Shown in pieces: positions 8,766 through 16,565 of a stretch of DNA of 64,000 nt. Source of the stretch: Bryobacteraceae bacterium (GTDB lineage: Bacteria; Acidobacteriota; Terriglobia; Bryobacterales; Bryobacteraceae); assembly GCA_041394945.1 (NCBI GenBank), contig JAWKHH010000003.1:1240001-1304000 (forward strand), read 5' to 3'. The notes beneath the pieces were generated by a model, which had not been told where the DNA came from, did no database searches, and saw only the letters and a program-made list of their open reading frames with translations. The position numbers and the translations under genes were made by a program. Every line of letters begins with the position of its first letter. Within the stretch, counting starts at the first letter, position 1.

Positions 8766-11462
8766 TTACGGGAGATGGAGTGTCGCGCTGATTGGCTGCG
8801 CACATCCCTTCATCGCCTTCGCCGCCAACCGCGTCGTGGTTTCCCACTCCGGCTTGGCCTGTCCCCCCTTTTGCAGGTCGCCGTACCGGTCCAGACTTCC
8901 ACGCAGCAAGCCGCACCCGCCGGCCCTGTCCACCGGTAAGCGGGACTTGCCCTCGAGGTAAAGAGTCTCCGCCTCGATCTGCTTGGCCAGCGTGCTCCCG
9001 GTCTTTGCAAAAAACAGCCCGGCGGCCGCCGAGGCTTTGGCGAATTCCGCTCGCGCCGCCTGGGCCCGGCCGATCTTTTCGTGCAGTAGGCCCAGGTCCT
9101 TGTGGACATCCGCCTGGCGCATGAACCAGTACACGTTTTCGGTGGGCGGGTGCTCCAGGATTTCCGCGCCGCGTTCGAAGTATCCCTTGGCTTCCCGAAG
9201 CCGGTTCAACTGAACCAGGGCGCGCCCCACTTCGCTGCACGCGATCGCTTCGTCGAGCCGGGCCTCCGCCGAACCTGGATTTCGCCCGAGCACCACGGAG
9301 ACTTCCAGCAACCGGCGGCGCACTCGCAGGCTCTCTTCCGGCTTCCCGACTTCGTTCAGGATCCATCCGAGATAGTGCAGCCCGAACCGGAGGCTCGTAA
9401 TGGCACTGCGATTCCCGGGATCCTCATCGAGCAGCGCCTCCGCCAAATCCACGCCGTCCCGAAGCTCCAACGCTTCCTGAATCAGCCCCCGATGCATCAG
9501 AATGATCGGAGCCCGCGTGAGTACGCTGGCCTTCACCTCCCGGCAGGACCAGTCTTCGCAGGCCGGGGCGTCCCGGATAGACCGCACCGCCACCCTGGTC
9601 TGCTGGAGGGCCTCGGCGAGCAGCTTCGGATCTCCGGATCCGTACGTGTCGGCGACGTCCGCCAACTGCATCCGGGTCACCGGAAGTCCACGGGGGTCGA
9701 GCGGCTCGAAGGGGAGCTTCTCGTGTTCAGCCACCGCCTTTCGCGCGTAGTGGATTGCCTTGGCGCCCTTGCCTTCCCACGCACCGAGGCGTGACATCTC
9801 GAAGTAGAGCTTCACGCGCTCCCGGCGCACTGCCTCGTCGTCCGGACTGGCGGGCAGGGAATCGAGTAGCCGCATTCCCTCCGAGAGGGAGGAATCTGCG
9901 TCCGTGAGTTGGCCCTGGGCAATTTGGCTCCAACCGAGCCGCCGGGCCGCGGCGGCAGCTTGCAGCCGGTCCGTGCCTGCCGCCTGGTCTTTCAGATACT
10001 CCCGCCACAGCGACAAGGATTTGCGCAGGCTGTCCTGCGCCGCTGTCTTCTCAGTCTGGTAGTTGGCCAGCATGCCATACGCCGCCGCCAACCGCCGCCG
10101 GAGTTGTTCGTCCTTCTCGGCGTCGGTGTAGACGCCGTCCAGGTAGCTCTTCCCCGCGGAGGCGATTCGGTTACCTAACGCCGTGCTCCCTGTGAACTTG
10201 CTGAGCTGGCTCTCGTAGTCGGAGATGTTCAACTCCGCCGCCTCGCGCACGCGTTCCAACCGCTCGTGCTCCAGGCGCGAGTCGTGGATCGCCTTGCCTC
10301 CCGCGCCGGCCGCCACCGCCAGCAAAACCGCGGCGGCCACACCCACTCCTCGATGCCGCCCGGCGAACCTGCTGGCGTGGTACCAGAAGGCTCCCCGCCG
10401 CGCCTTCACCGGAGAGCCCTCGAGATACTGGCGCAGATCGGCGGCAAACTCGGCCGCCGAAGCATACCGTCGTACCGGGTCTCGTTCCAGCGCCTTCAGC
10501 ACGAGTGCGTCGACGTCGGCATCCACGGACTTTTCCAGCGAACTCGGCGCCGCCGGAACGGATTCCGTGACGAGTCGCATCGCTTCGCGCAGGTTACGAT
10601 CCGACAGATCGTAAGGCGGCCGGCCGGTCAGCACCTTGTAGAGCACGGCGCCCAAGGAGTAAATATCGCTCGCGAGCGTGGAAGATTCTCGTAAAAGCTG
10701 TTCCGGGCTTGCGTAGCTCGGAGTCAGCGCGGCGGGCAGGGTGTTGATGCCGTGCGCCGGATGCGGGTCTTCCTTTACGAGTTTGGCGATTCCGAAGTCC
10801 AGGACTTTCACTCGTCCTTCGGGCGTGACCAGAATATTGGACGGCTTGAGATCGCGATGCGCCACCTGATTGCGGTGCGCGGCCTCCACGGCTTCCACCA
10901 CCTGCAGGAACAGACGGATCCGGTCGCGGACGGGGCTTCCGGGCTGGAATTCGTCGATCGGCTTCCCGCCCTCGACGTACTCCATGACGAGATAGGGCGC
11001 ACCTTCCGGCGTCGCGCCGCCGTCGATGGCCCGGGCGATCGACGGATGTTCGAGCATGGCCAAGATGCGGCGTTCGGCATGGAAACGGGCCACGGAATCG
11101 GGGTCGGAGTGCTCCCGGATCAGTTTGAGTGCGGCGTATTGGGTGTAGACGCCGTCGCGGCGCTCCACTAGAAAGACGCGCCCCATCCCGCCTTCGCCGA
11201 GCAGCCGCAGGATCTCCCAAGGACCGATGCGTTGACCGATAAGCGAGTCTTCGAGCCGTAATGGCGAAAGCGCGGGAACGCCGAATAATTCGTCGGTTTC
11301 GGAATATTCGCCGCAGACGGCGAGCACGTCGGCGCGCAGTTCGCTATCTTCGGCGCACTCCCGCGCCAAAATCGTTTCCCTCTGCTCGGGTGTGGCATCC
11401 AGCAGTAGGGAGGATACCGCGCACACGCGTTTCCAGCGTTCGCTCGTATACCGGGGGATCAC
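8766..11462 (-). CDS. Membrane Ser/Thr protein kinase with TPR-like tail
   Basis: 898 residues from a GTG at 11462; a GGAGGAG lies about 16 nt upstream, so the exact start is uncertain. Kinase motifs are intact: glycine loop GEGGMGRVF (89-97), catalytic Lys113 (AALKL), HRDLKPSN from 202, DFG 222-224, and ASPEQ in the activation segment. A single membrane helix lies at about 371-389 (GVGVAAAVLLAVAAGAGG), followed by about 500 helical residues with TPR character (RRRLAAAYGMLANYQ, LGLLHEKIGRAQAARAEF). This Pkn-type architecture is widespread in Acidobacteria. Its divergent neighbour is the secreted lectin-like cassette, which ends with a TIGR02999-type sigma factor, a family often encoded beside such kinases. 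The 5' leader contains an intrinsic-terminator-like hairpin. Confidence 0.92.
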   Translation of the reverse strand: MIPRYTSERWKRVCAVSSLLLDATPEQRETILARECAEDSELRADVLAVCGEYSETDELFGVPALSPLRLEDSLIGQRIGPWEILRLLGEGGMGRVFLVERRDGVYTQYAALKLIREHSDPDSVARFHAERRILAMLEHPSIARAIDGGATPEGAPYLVMEYVEGGKPIDEFQPGSPVRDRIRLFLQVVEAVEAAHRNQVAHRDLKPSNILVTPEGRVKVLDFGIAKLVKEDPHPAHGINTLPAALTPSYASPEQLLRESSTLASDIYSLGAVLYKVLTGRPPYDLSDRNLREAMRLVTESVPAAPSSLEKSVDADVDALVLKALERDPVRRYASAAEFAADLRQYLEGSPVKARRGAFWYHASRFAGRHRGVGVAAAVLLAVAAGAGGKAIHDSRLEHERLERVREAAELNISDYESQLSKFTGSTALGNRIASAGKSYLDGVYTDAEKDEQLRRRLAAAYGMLANYQTEKTAAQDSLRKSLSLWREYLKDQAAGTDRLQAAAAARRLGWSQIAQGQLTDADSSLSEGMRLLDSLPASPDDEAVRRERVKLYFEMSRLGAWEGKGAKAIHYARKAVAEHEKLPFEPLDPRGLPVTRMQLADVADTYGSGDPKLLAEALQQTRVAVRSIRDAPACEDWSCREVKASVLTRAPIILMHRGLIQEALELRDGVDLAEALLDEDPGNRSAITSLRFGLHYLGWILNEVGKPEESLRVRRRLLEVSVVLGRNPGSAEARLDEAIACSEVGRALVQLNRLREAKGYFERGAEILEHPPTENVYWFMRQADVHKDLGLLHEKIGRAQAARAEFAKASAAAGLFFAKTGSTLAKQIEAETLYLEGKSRLPVDRAGGCGLLRGSLDRYGDLQKGGQAKPEWETTTRLAAKAMKGCAQPISATLHLP

Positions 11463-11775
11463 CGCTCGAATCGTCTCTCCTCCATCCGAAAAAAACTGGG
11501 GTGGCTTGTCACCCCTCGGCCGGTTTTCCCCAGTATACGATTACGGAAGCGCAACGCCGCAAGTACCCTTCCCGGTTGGGGGGGGTAGAGATCGCGTGCG
11601 CGCCATGGCCGAGAACTCTTCGATGGGCTCCGGTTGTCACTTCTGGCGGCGTTCCTACCAGTATTTGAAGTGGAGGAGTTTCAACGGCCGTCGTGCCCGA
11701 GCAACACCAGAGTGGTTGCGCCAACGTAGCCGCTTCCGAGTTTCGACCAATTCGCCAAAGGAGATCAGTTTCAAC
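11463..11775. other. Divergent intergenic region (313 bp) between kinase and lectin-like cassette
   Basis: No gene is supported here. The region holds the terminator-like hairpin at 11489-11515, an outer inverted repeat ACTGGGG/CCCCAGT around it, a possible minus-strand -10 TATACT just upstream of that hairpin without a well-spaced -35, and the AGGAGATCAGTTT ribosome-binding region of the first cassette gene (11759-11770). Promoters for both directions should lie here, but I cannot assign a convincing plus-strand promoter. Confidence 0.5.
11489..11515 (-). terminator. Intrinsic-terminator-like hairpin in the kinase 5' leader
   Basis: Read on the minus strand: GGGGTG, 6-nt loop ACAAGC, CACCCC, then AG and seven T residues (11495-11489). 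This is a textbook Rho-independent terminator shape lying 27 nt upstream of the kinase start codon. No minus-strand gene lies close upstream, so it may act as an attenuator on the kinase transcript or stop antisense reading of the cassette region. Confidence 0.55.
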
Positions 11776-12474
11776 ATGCATCGATTCAACGGCCAAGTTC
11801 TGGCCACTGCCCTACTGGCATCCTGCGCCCTGACGTCCAACGCCCAGGAGCTCAAGATCGGCGATGTCATCCACCTGGAGAACAAGTTCGCCGGCGGCGG
11901 CCAGAAGCACTTTCTGGACACCAACGGGCGGATCCAAGATCACATTCACAAAGACCTGAAGACCGAACACAAATGGCACGTGTTCACCAACAACAGCAAC
12001 AATCGCGACAAGGGCTCGGGGAGTTGGGAGATTGGCTCCGCGGAAGGCAAGAAGAAGGGAGAGACCCTGCTCATTGGCGATAAGATCACGTTGCACAACA
12101 AGTACCCCCTGGACGGCGGCGCGTATCTTGACGAGGGGAATGCCATGGAGAAGGACACGTATGGGCAACTTTTCAAACGCAGGGGCCGTGAGCAGAATGA
12201 CTACCCCGTATTCACGGCGAATCGGGCGGACGACCCGACTGAATACTGGATCGTCCGTGGCCGTAACGCCAATGTCAAGTCAGGCACCGCGGTAAAGGCG
12301 GGAGAGTGGATCATGCTGGAAAGCGCCGCTCACGCGGGCTACTTCCTAAGGGCCGGCTTTATCGCCAACGAGGTGCCGGCCTACAAGCAATTCAACGCCC
12401 GCTGCCTCGTGTTCACCTCAACCGGACACTTCGGCCAGGGTGAACATCTCTGGATTCCCGTTCCGGTCCAGTAA
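11776..12474 (+). CDS. Secreted beta-trefoil-like protein, copy 1
   Basis: 232 residues from the ATG at 11776; AAGGAG ends 12 nt upstream and a signal peptide (MHRFNGQVLATALL...SNAQ) begins there, which excludes longer upstream readings. The mature part shows three similar units built on G-D/E-x-I-x-L-(x)n-G-x-x-Y/H-F/L-L/D: IGDVIHLENKFAGGGQKHFL, IGDKITLHNKYPLDGGAYLD and AGEWIMLESAAHAGYFLRAG. Three-fold internal repetition with this hydrophobic pattern suggests a beta-trefoil, a fold common in carbohydrate-binding proteins; that is inference. It is a clear paralogue of the next gene (shared RDKGSGSW, LFKRRGRE, GYFLRAG and LVFTS). First gene of the four-gene secreted cassette. Confidence 0.8.
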   Translation: MHRFNGQVLATALLASCALTSNAQELKIGDVIHLENKFAGGGQKHFLDTNGRIQDHIHKDLKTEHKWHVFTNNSNNRDKGSGSWEIGSAEGKKKGETLLIGDKITLHNKYPLDGGAYLDEGNAMEKDTYGQLFKRRGREQNDYPVFTANRADDPTEYWIVRGRNANVKSGTAVKAGEWIMLESAAHAGYFLRAGFIANEVPAYKQFNARCLVFTSTGHFGQGEHLWIPVPVQ

Positions 12475-12516
12475 TCGGATGCGCCGCAGGCGCTTCTTGG
12501 CGGCATTCGTTTCTAG

Positions 12517-12542
12517 CGGGGACGCGTAGCGCCGCGTCCCCG
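12517..12542. terminator. Strong GC hairpin between the two beta-trefoil-like genes
   Basis: A perfect 10-bp stem (CGGGGACGCG / CGCGTCCCCG) with loop TAGCGC. No T-run follows. A related sequence CGGGGACCCGCTACG recurs at 12560-12574 just before the next ribosome-binding site. A second small hairpin GCGCC-GCA-GGCGC lies at 12481-12493. The cluster of structure could adjust relative expression of the two paralogues or stabilise the upstream message. Confidence 0.4.
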
Positions 12543-12607
12543 GTTCCGCCCAGAGTCTTCGGGGACCCGCTACGTATTAGTTATCCAAACGGAGGAGATT
12601 GTTCCTT

Positions 12608-13351
12608 ATGCTTCGATTCACCGGCCGGGTGCCGGCGGCGATCTTGCTGGCATCCTGCGCGATCACCGCTGGCGCGCAGGAAATCAAAGTAGGTTCTGTA
12701 GTCCACCTCAACCAGATCCTGGGTTCCGACGAGCCCCGTAACCTCTATCTCGATACGCAGGGCCGCGTCAAGGATCAGCCCGCGTTCAAGCAGAACAAGC
12801 AGCTTGCCACGAGCATCTTCGTGTTCACCAACTTCAAGCAGGATCGCGACAAGGGCTCGGGCAGTTGGAAGGTGCATTGCCCAGGCAAGGCGGATGGAGC
12901 CGCTATCGCCTACGGCGACAAGATCAAGCTGGAGAACATGTATCCCGGCACCGGCTTCCTCTACGATGTCAACTACTTCGAGCGGGGAATATACGGTGAC
13001 ATCTTCAAGCGCAGGGGGCGCGAGATGGACGACCACGCAGTGTTCACCCAGCCGATGTCCCCATTCTTTGCCACCGATTGGGTTGTCGGCGGCGGCCCCG
13101 GTGTCAAGAAGGGCGCTGTCGTCAAAGCGGGAGACTCAATCACGCTCGAATCGCTGGGCCACGGCAGATTGGACTCGGCTGTCAACGACGCGTCAGTGGG
13201 GTTTGGCTACTTTCTGCGGGCCGGTATTCCCGCCGAAGAGCTGGCGATGTTCAAGAGCTACAACACACAAGAGCTGGTGTTCACGTCCAGATTCAGCTTC
13301 GTTCGGGGATTCCCGGAGGACATGTCGTTCTGGACCATCAGTCTGAAGTAG
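12608..13351 (+). CDS. Secreted beta-trefoil-like protein, copy 2
   Basis: 247 residues from the ATG at 12608, preceded by GGAGGAG at 12591-12597 with 10-nt spacing; an in-frame TTG at 12599 overlaps the end of that site and is unlikely. Signal peptide MLRFTGRVPAAILLASCAITAGAQ. The mature protein repeats the three-unit pattern of copy 1 (VGSVVHLNQIL...LYLD; YGDKIKLENMYPGTGFLYD; AGDSITLESLGHG...GYFLRAG) and shares RDKGSGSW, IFKRRGREMDD and ELVFTSR. The second copy carries an insertion before the last unit end (RLDSAVNDASVGF). Probable secreted ligand-binding protein arising from tandem duplication; the ligand is unknown. Confidence 0.82.
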   Translation: MLRFTGRVPAAILLASCAITAGAQEIKVGSVVHLNQILGSDEPRNLYLDTQGRVKDQPAFKQNKQLATSIFVFTNFKQDRDKGSGSWKVHCPGKADGAAIAYGDKIKLENMYPGTGFLYDVNYFERGIYGDIFKRRGREMDDHAVFTQPMSPFFATDWVVGGGPGVKKGAVVKAGDSITLESLGHGRLDSAVNDASVGFGYFLRAGIPAEELAMFKSYNTQELVFTSRFSFVRGFPEDMSFWTISLK

Positions 13352-13369
13352 CAACCAGGAGATCTCATC

Positions 13370-14923
13370 ATGAACATGCGTATCGTTGTTTCCCTCGCGA
13401 TCGGTCTATTATCCGCGGTCAGTGTCAACGCGCAGACCACCTACTGGCTTGCGACCGTCGAAAGGTCGCCAACGGCCACAACCTACACCTACAACGTGAA
13501 GGCGCCCGACTATTTCGTTGCCTGGCTGCTGCAAACGACTCAACGCGGCGGCGGCCGCCCCATCAGCAAGACCATCAACGGCAAGGCCTACACGGTTGTC
13601 CCGCAGTACTTCGCCTGGGACACGAAGGGTTCGGCGCCGGCGCGGACCGGCCAGATCCGTCTCGACAACCTCAACAACCGCCAGAACGGCGAGTGGAAAA
13701 TCAGCGAGAAACTAAAGACCGACCAGGAACTGATCCGGTTCCTCGATTCGGCGTCCGTTCCGACTAGTCTCGACAGCCCCTGGCGCTATTTGGACGTTTT
13801 GGCGCTGCGTTGGGACGGGGCCGGCGCACCCAACCTGAAGTACAGCGAAGCGATTCCCGAGCTCACTCAGCTCATGAACAAAATGATCAGCTTCAACGAC
13901 GCTCCGATGAAAGCGGGCCGCTACTACCCCGGCGTCCAAGTGCCTGCGGACCTGGATTCCTTCCGCGCTTTGATGCTGGCCTACGGCAACGCCGGCCGCC
14001 GCGATCCGGACTTCCGTAAGAAGAATGACGAACCGAAGACGGCGAAAGACCTGAGCGGTCCCACCGTGAATACCAAGGAGGGGCAGGAGAAGGTCTTCAA
14101 GCAGAACCCGACTCCACCCTATTTCGCTCCGCACGTGATGAACCCAAAACTGAACGAGGCGGCTCAGTTCCAGGCCGAATATATGGCTTCCATCAAGACT
14201 CTGACTCACGATGGTCCGGGGAACTACCGGGATCGGGCAAGCGGCAGGACGGTGGACATGAGCAAAGCCTGGCTGCGGGCCGAGTTCTTCGGCGCGGGAC
14301 GGGACGTGGTGGAGGCCGCCGGCCTCGGCGGGCCGGGCGACTATCCGGAAGGCTGGATGCATAGCGACACGCATTTCCGGCCGTGGTTCAACGTGAACGG
14401 CTGCTACCCCGAGGTTGGTTACGGCGCAGCGATGCTCAAGAGAGGAACCTGGTACCTCGTGGCGGTCCCTGCATGGGACCGAGACTGTTCCAAAACAGCC
14501 GGTGCCTCTAAGCCTGCCGCGGTTTCGAGCACGACGCCGGCGGCGCCTCGCTCCACCCCGCCAGCCACGACAGGCAGCGGCGCTCTGCTGCGCGCGGGCA
14601 CGACGATGGTTCAGGGGCAGAAGTACCGGTCGGAATCCGGCAAGCATTATCTCGTGTTCCAACCGGACGGCAACCTCGTCGTCTACACAGCGGCCAATCA
14701 GTTCGTTTGGGGTCTGAACACGGTTACGCCGAAGTTCAACCAGGCGAAGACCGCCACGTTGCAGGCGGACGGCAACCTGGTGGTCCATGGTGCAAACCGC
14801 GCCTACATCTGGTCCGCGCTCACCAGGAATCCGGACGCAAGCGCGTACCTGACGCTTACTCCCGACGGCGTCCTGCGGCTGGTATCGGGTAAGACGGGCG
14901 TCACGTTGTGGGCCAGCCGGTGA
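13370..14923 (+). CDS. Secreted CAP-like domain protein with C-terminal B-lectin domain
   Basis: 517 residues; AGGAG lies 8 nt before the ATG and a signal peptide ends at about residue 22 (VSVNAQ). Residues 23-150 are unfamiliar. Residues about 255-375 look like a CAP (SCP/PR-1) domain: LNEAAQFQAEYMASIKTLTHD, a Glu in DVVEAAG, and GWMHSDTHFRPWF followed by VGYGAAMLKRGTWYLVAV. A Pro/Thr/Ser-rich linker (about 380-405) leads to a bulb-type mannose-binding (B-lectin) domain with three repeats: FQPDGNLVVY has the complete QxDxNxVxY sugar-binding motif, LQADGNLVVH is nearly complete and LTPDGVLRLV is decayed. The gene starts 18 bp after copy 2 and is followed 22 bp later by another B-lectin gene, so an operon is likely. 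The CAP assignment is less certain than the lectin one. Confidence 0.85.
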   Translation: MNMRIVVSLAIGLLSAVSVNAQTTYWLATVERSPTATTYTYNVKAPDYFVAWLLQTTQRGGGRPISKTINGKAYTVVPQYFAWDTKGSAPARTGQIRLDNLNNRQNGEWKISEKLKTDQELIRFLDSASVPTSLDSPWRYLDVLALRWDGAGAPNLKYSEAIPELTQLMNKMISFNDAPMKAGRYYPGVQVPADLDSFRALMLAYGNAGRRDPDFRKKNDEPKTAKDLSGPTVNTKEGQEKVFKQNPTPPYFAPHVMNPKLNEAAQFQAEYMASIKTLTHDGPGNYRDRASGRTVDMSKAWLRAEFFGAGRDVVEAAGLGGPGDYPEGWMHSDTHFRPWFNVNGCYPEVGYGAAMLKRGTWYLVAVPAWDRDCSKTAGASKPAAVSSTTPAAPRSTPPATTGSGALLRAGTTMVQGQKYRSESGKHYLVFQPDGNLVVYTAANQFVWGLNTVTPKFNQAKTATLQADGNLVVHGANRAYIWSALTRNPDASAYLTLTPDGVLRLVSGKTGVTLWASR

Positions 14924-14945
14924 AACCGAACTAGGAAAAGGAACT

Positions 14946-15830
14946 ATGAATCGGACAATTACTGAAACAACATCGCACCAATCAGGATCCTCCTCGCGAT
15001 CTGGCATTCTGCTGACCATTGCGGCTGTCACTTGGATGAGCTGCGGATCATCCCTTGTCCTTGCACAAGGGAACGGCGCACCCAAGAGCACAGCGGATTT
15101 CCGGGCTTTCATTAGAGGTTCCTGGGAGGGACAAGCTCCCCACAAAGGGTACCGCTTGTTCGTCGGTGCGGACGAAATTCGTTGGTACCAGGACGTGCAG
15201 ATCGCACACGAGAAACTCACCGTAGCCGATGAGAAGATTGAAGCGAACGGTCTGACCTACCACCTGCACTTCGCCGTCAAGGTCGAGTTTTACGGCGAAA
15301 ACGGGCTGTATTTCCGGCCCGACGCGAAAACCATAAGAAAAGGCGTGCCGACGGCGCAGGCGGCACAGAGTTATAAGGTCGAGTACATCGATCCCAGCAC
15401 GATTAAGTTCACCCCGTGGAACGTACACAACCCGGCCGGCGATGCGGTGACCATGAAGAGGGACAACCTGATCGGCGGTTTGAAGGGTGGATCTGGCAAT
15501 GTCGATCTACAGCGCGGCGTCAAATATTACTCCCCCAACGGGCAATATTATTTCGAGTGGCAGAAGGACGGCAATTTCGTTCTCAAGAAGACGTCCAACG
15601 GGGAATTTCGGTGGGGAATGAACCTGGTCAGAAAAGACTTTGGTTACATCAAGATCATGCGGCTGCAGCCCACGGGCAATCTCGTCGCTCGTGGCGGTGA
15701 GGGTCCGGGAGATGTCATGTGGGCTGCGCTCAAGGGCGACCCGGGGCCCACGCAGTTGATCGCGACTGACGATGGAAAGCTCCAGCTGCGCCTCATCTCG
15801 ACTGGCTCTCATCTTTGGTCCGTGCCCTGA
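14946..15830 (+). CDS. Secreted protein with C-terminal B-lectin-like domain
   Basis: 294 residues; AAGGA lies 3 nt before the ATG. The N-terminus has a long n-region and then a hydrophobic signal sequence (GILLTIAAVTWMSCGSSLVLAQ). Residues about 50-180 form an unrecognised domain (WEGQAPHKGYRLFVGADEI, VKVEFYGENGLYFRPDAKT). Residues about 180-294 match the B-lectin pattern: FEWQKDGNFVLKK, MRLQPTGNLVARG and ATDDGKLQLRL, each followed by a W-containing strand (FRWG, VMWA, HLWS). All three QxDxNxVxY sites are imperfect (last Tyr replaced by Lys or Arg), so mannose binding in the classic mode is doubtful. Last gene of the secreted cassette. Confidence 0.8.
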   Translation: MNRTITETTSHQSGSSSRSGILLTIAAVTWMSCGSSLVLAQGNGAPKSTADFRAFIRGSWEGQAPHKGYRLFVGADEIRWYQDVQIAHEKLTVADEKIEANGLTYHLHFAVKVEFYGENGLYFRPDAKTIRKGVPTAQAAQSYKVEYIDPSTIKFTPWNVHNPAGDAVTMKRDNLIGGLKGGSGNVDLQRGVKYYSPNGQYYFEWQKDGNFVLKKTSNGEFRWGMNLVRKDFGYIKIMRLQPTGNLVARGGEGPGDVMWAALKGDPGPTQLIATDDGKLQLRLISTGSHLWSVP

Positions 15831-15880
15831 TTTCGGCGGTGGGCACTCGCGCAGAGGCGTCTTGGGACCAGCGTTGGGGC

Positions 15881-15942
15881 AAGTGAGAATGCTCACTTCT
15901 GCCGCCCGGTCCCCAAAGTAGGGTGGGGCGTTTGCCACACCC
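15881..15942. terminator. Two stem-loops closing the secreted cassette
   Basis: AAGTGAG-AATG-CTCACTT (15881-15898) is a perfect 7-bp hairpin, enclosed by a longer imperfect pairing TTGGGACC (15862-15869) with GGTCCCCAA (15909-15917). A second hairpin GGGTGGGGC-GTTT-GCCACACCC (15921-15942) has one mismatch. They lie between the last lectin-like gene and the sigma factor and may end the upstream transcript. No strong T-run is present. Confidence 0.4.
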
Positions 15943-15963
15943 ATTTGCTATTCTGGCCAGCAG

Positions 15964-16542
15964 ATGGGGGGTAACGAAGTCACGGCGCTTCTCCGGGCGT
16001 GGGGATCGGGCGACGAGTCAGTCTCGGACGAACTGTTTCAGGCTATCTATAGCCAACTGCGCCTATTGGCCCGGCACCACCTGCGCGCACGCCCTGACAC
16101 TACTCTCACCCCCACGGTTCTGATCAACGAAGCCTTCCTGGAGCTTTCCGCAGACCCAAAGACGGACTGGCGCGATCGTGTCCAGTTTTTTGCCTTCACG
16201 GCAACCGTGATGCGGAGGCTGATGAGCGCCCATGCCCGCCGGCGCAACGCCGCCAAGAGAGGCTCGAACGTCCGCCCGATCGGGTTCGACGAATCGGCCT
16301 ACCCGACCTTCGACCGCGGACTGGACGCCGCGAAACTCGATGACGCTTTGACCGCGCTAGAGAAGCTGGAGCCGGTCCAAGCGCGTGTCGTGGAACTGCG
16401 CTTCTTTGGCGGCCTGGCCGTAAAGGAGGTCGCCGCTTACATGGGCGTCTCCGAGCGGACGGTGATCCGGCAATGGGGCTTGGCGAAGGCTTGGCTAGCG
16501 GTGGAGTTGGGCGCCGGGGGGACGGCATCGACGGAGTTGTGA
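15964..16542 (+). CDS. ECF-type RNA polymerase sigma factor, TIGR02999-like
   Basis: 192 residues from the ATG at 15964, without an evident ribosome-binding site. Region 2 shows the characteristic TIGR02999 pattern: LTPTVLINEAFLELS, then WRDRVQFFAFTATVMRRLMSAHARRRNAAKRG. Region 4 has LEPVQARVVELRFFGGLAVKEVAAYMGVSERTVIRQW, a typical helix-turn-helix. Members of this group often lie beside Ser/Thr kinases rather than membrane anti-sigma factors, and some kinase-associated ECF factors are known to be activated by threonine phosphorylation. Here a kinase lies at the other end of the cassette, so kinase control is a reasonable inference. Confidence 0.9.
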   Translation: MGGNEVTALLRAWGSGDESVSDELFQAIYSQLRLLARHHLRARPDTTLTPTVLINEAFLELSADPKTDWRDRVQFFAFTATVMRRLMSAHARRRNAAKRGSNVRPIGFDESAYPTFDRGLDAAKLDDALTALEKLEPVQARVVELRFFGGLAVKEVAAYMGVSERTVIRQWGLAKAWLAVELGAGGTASTEL

Positions 16543-16565
16543 CCCCGGCCGCTAGTGCGTGAGGG

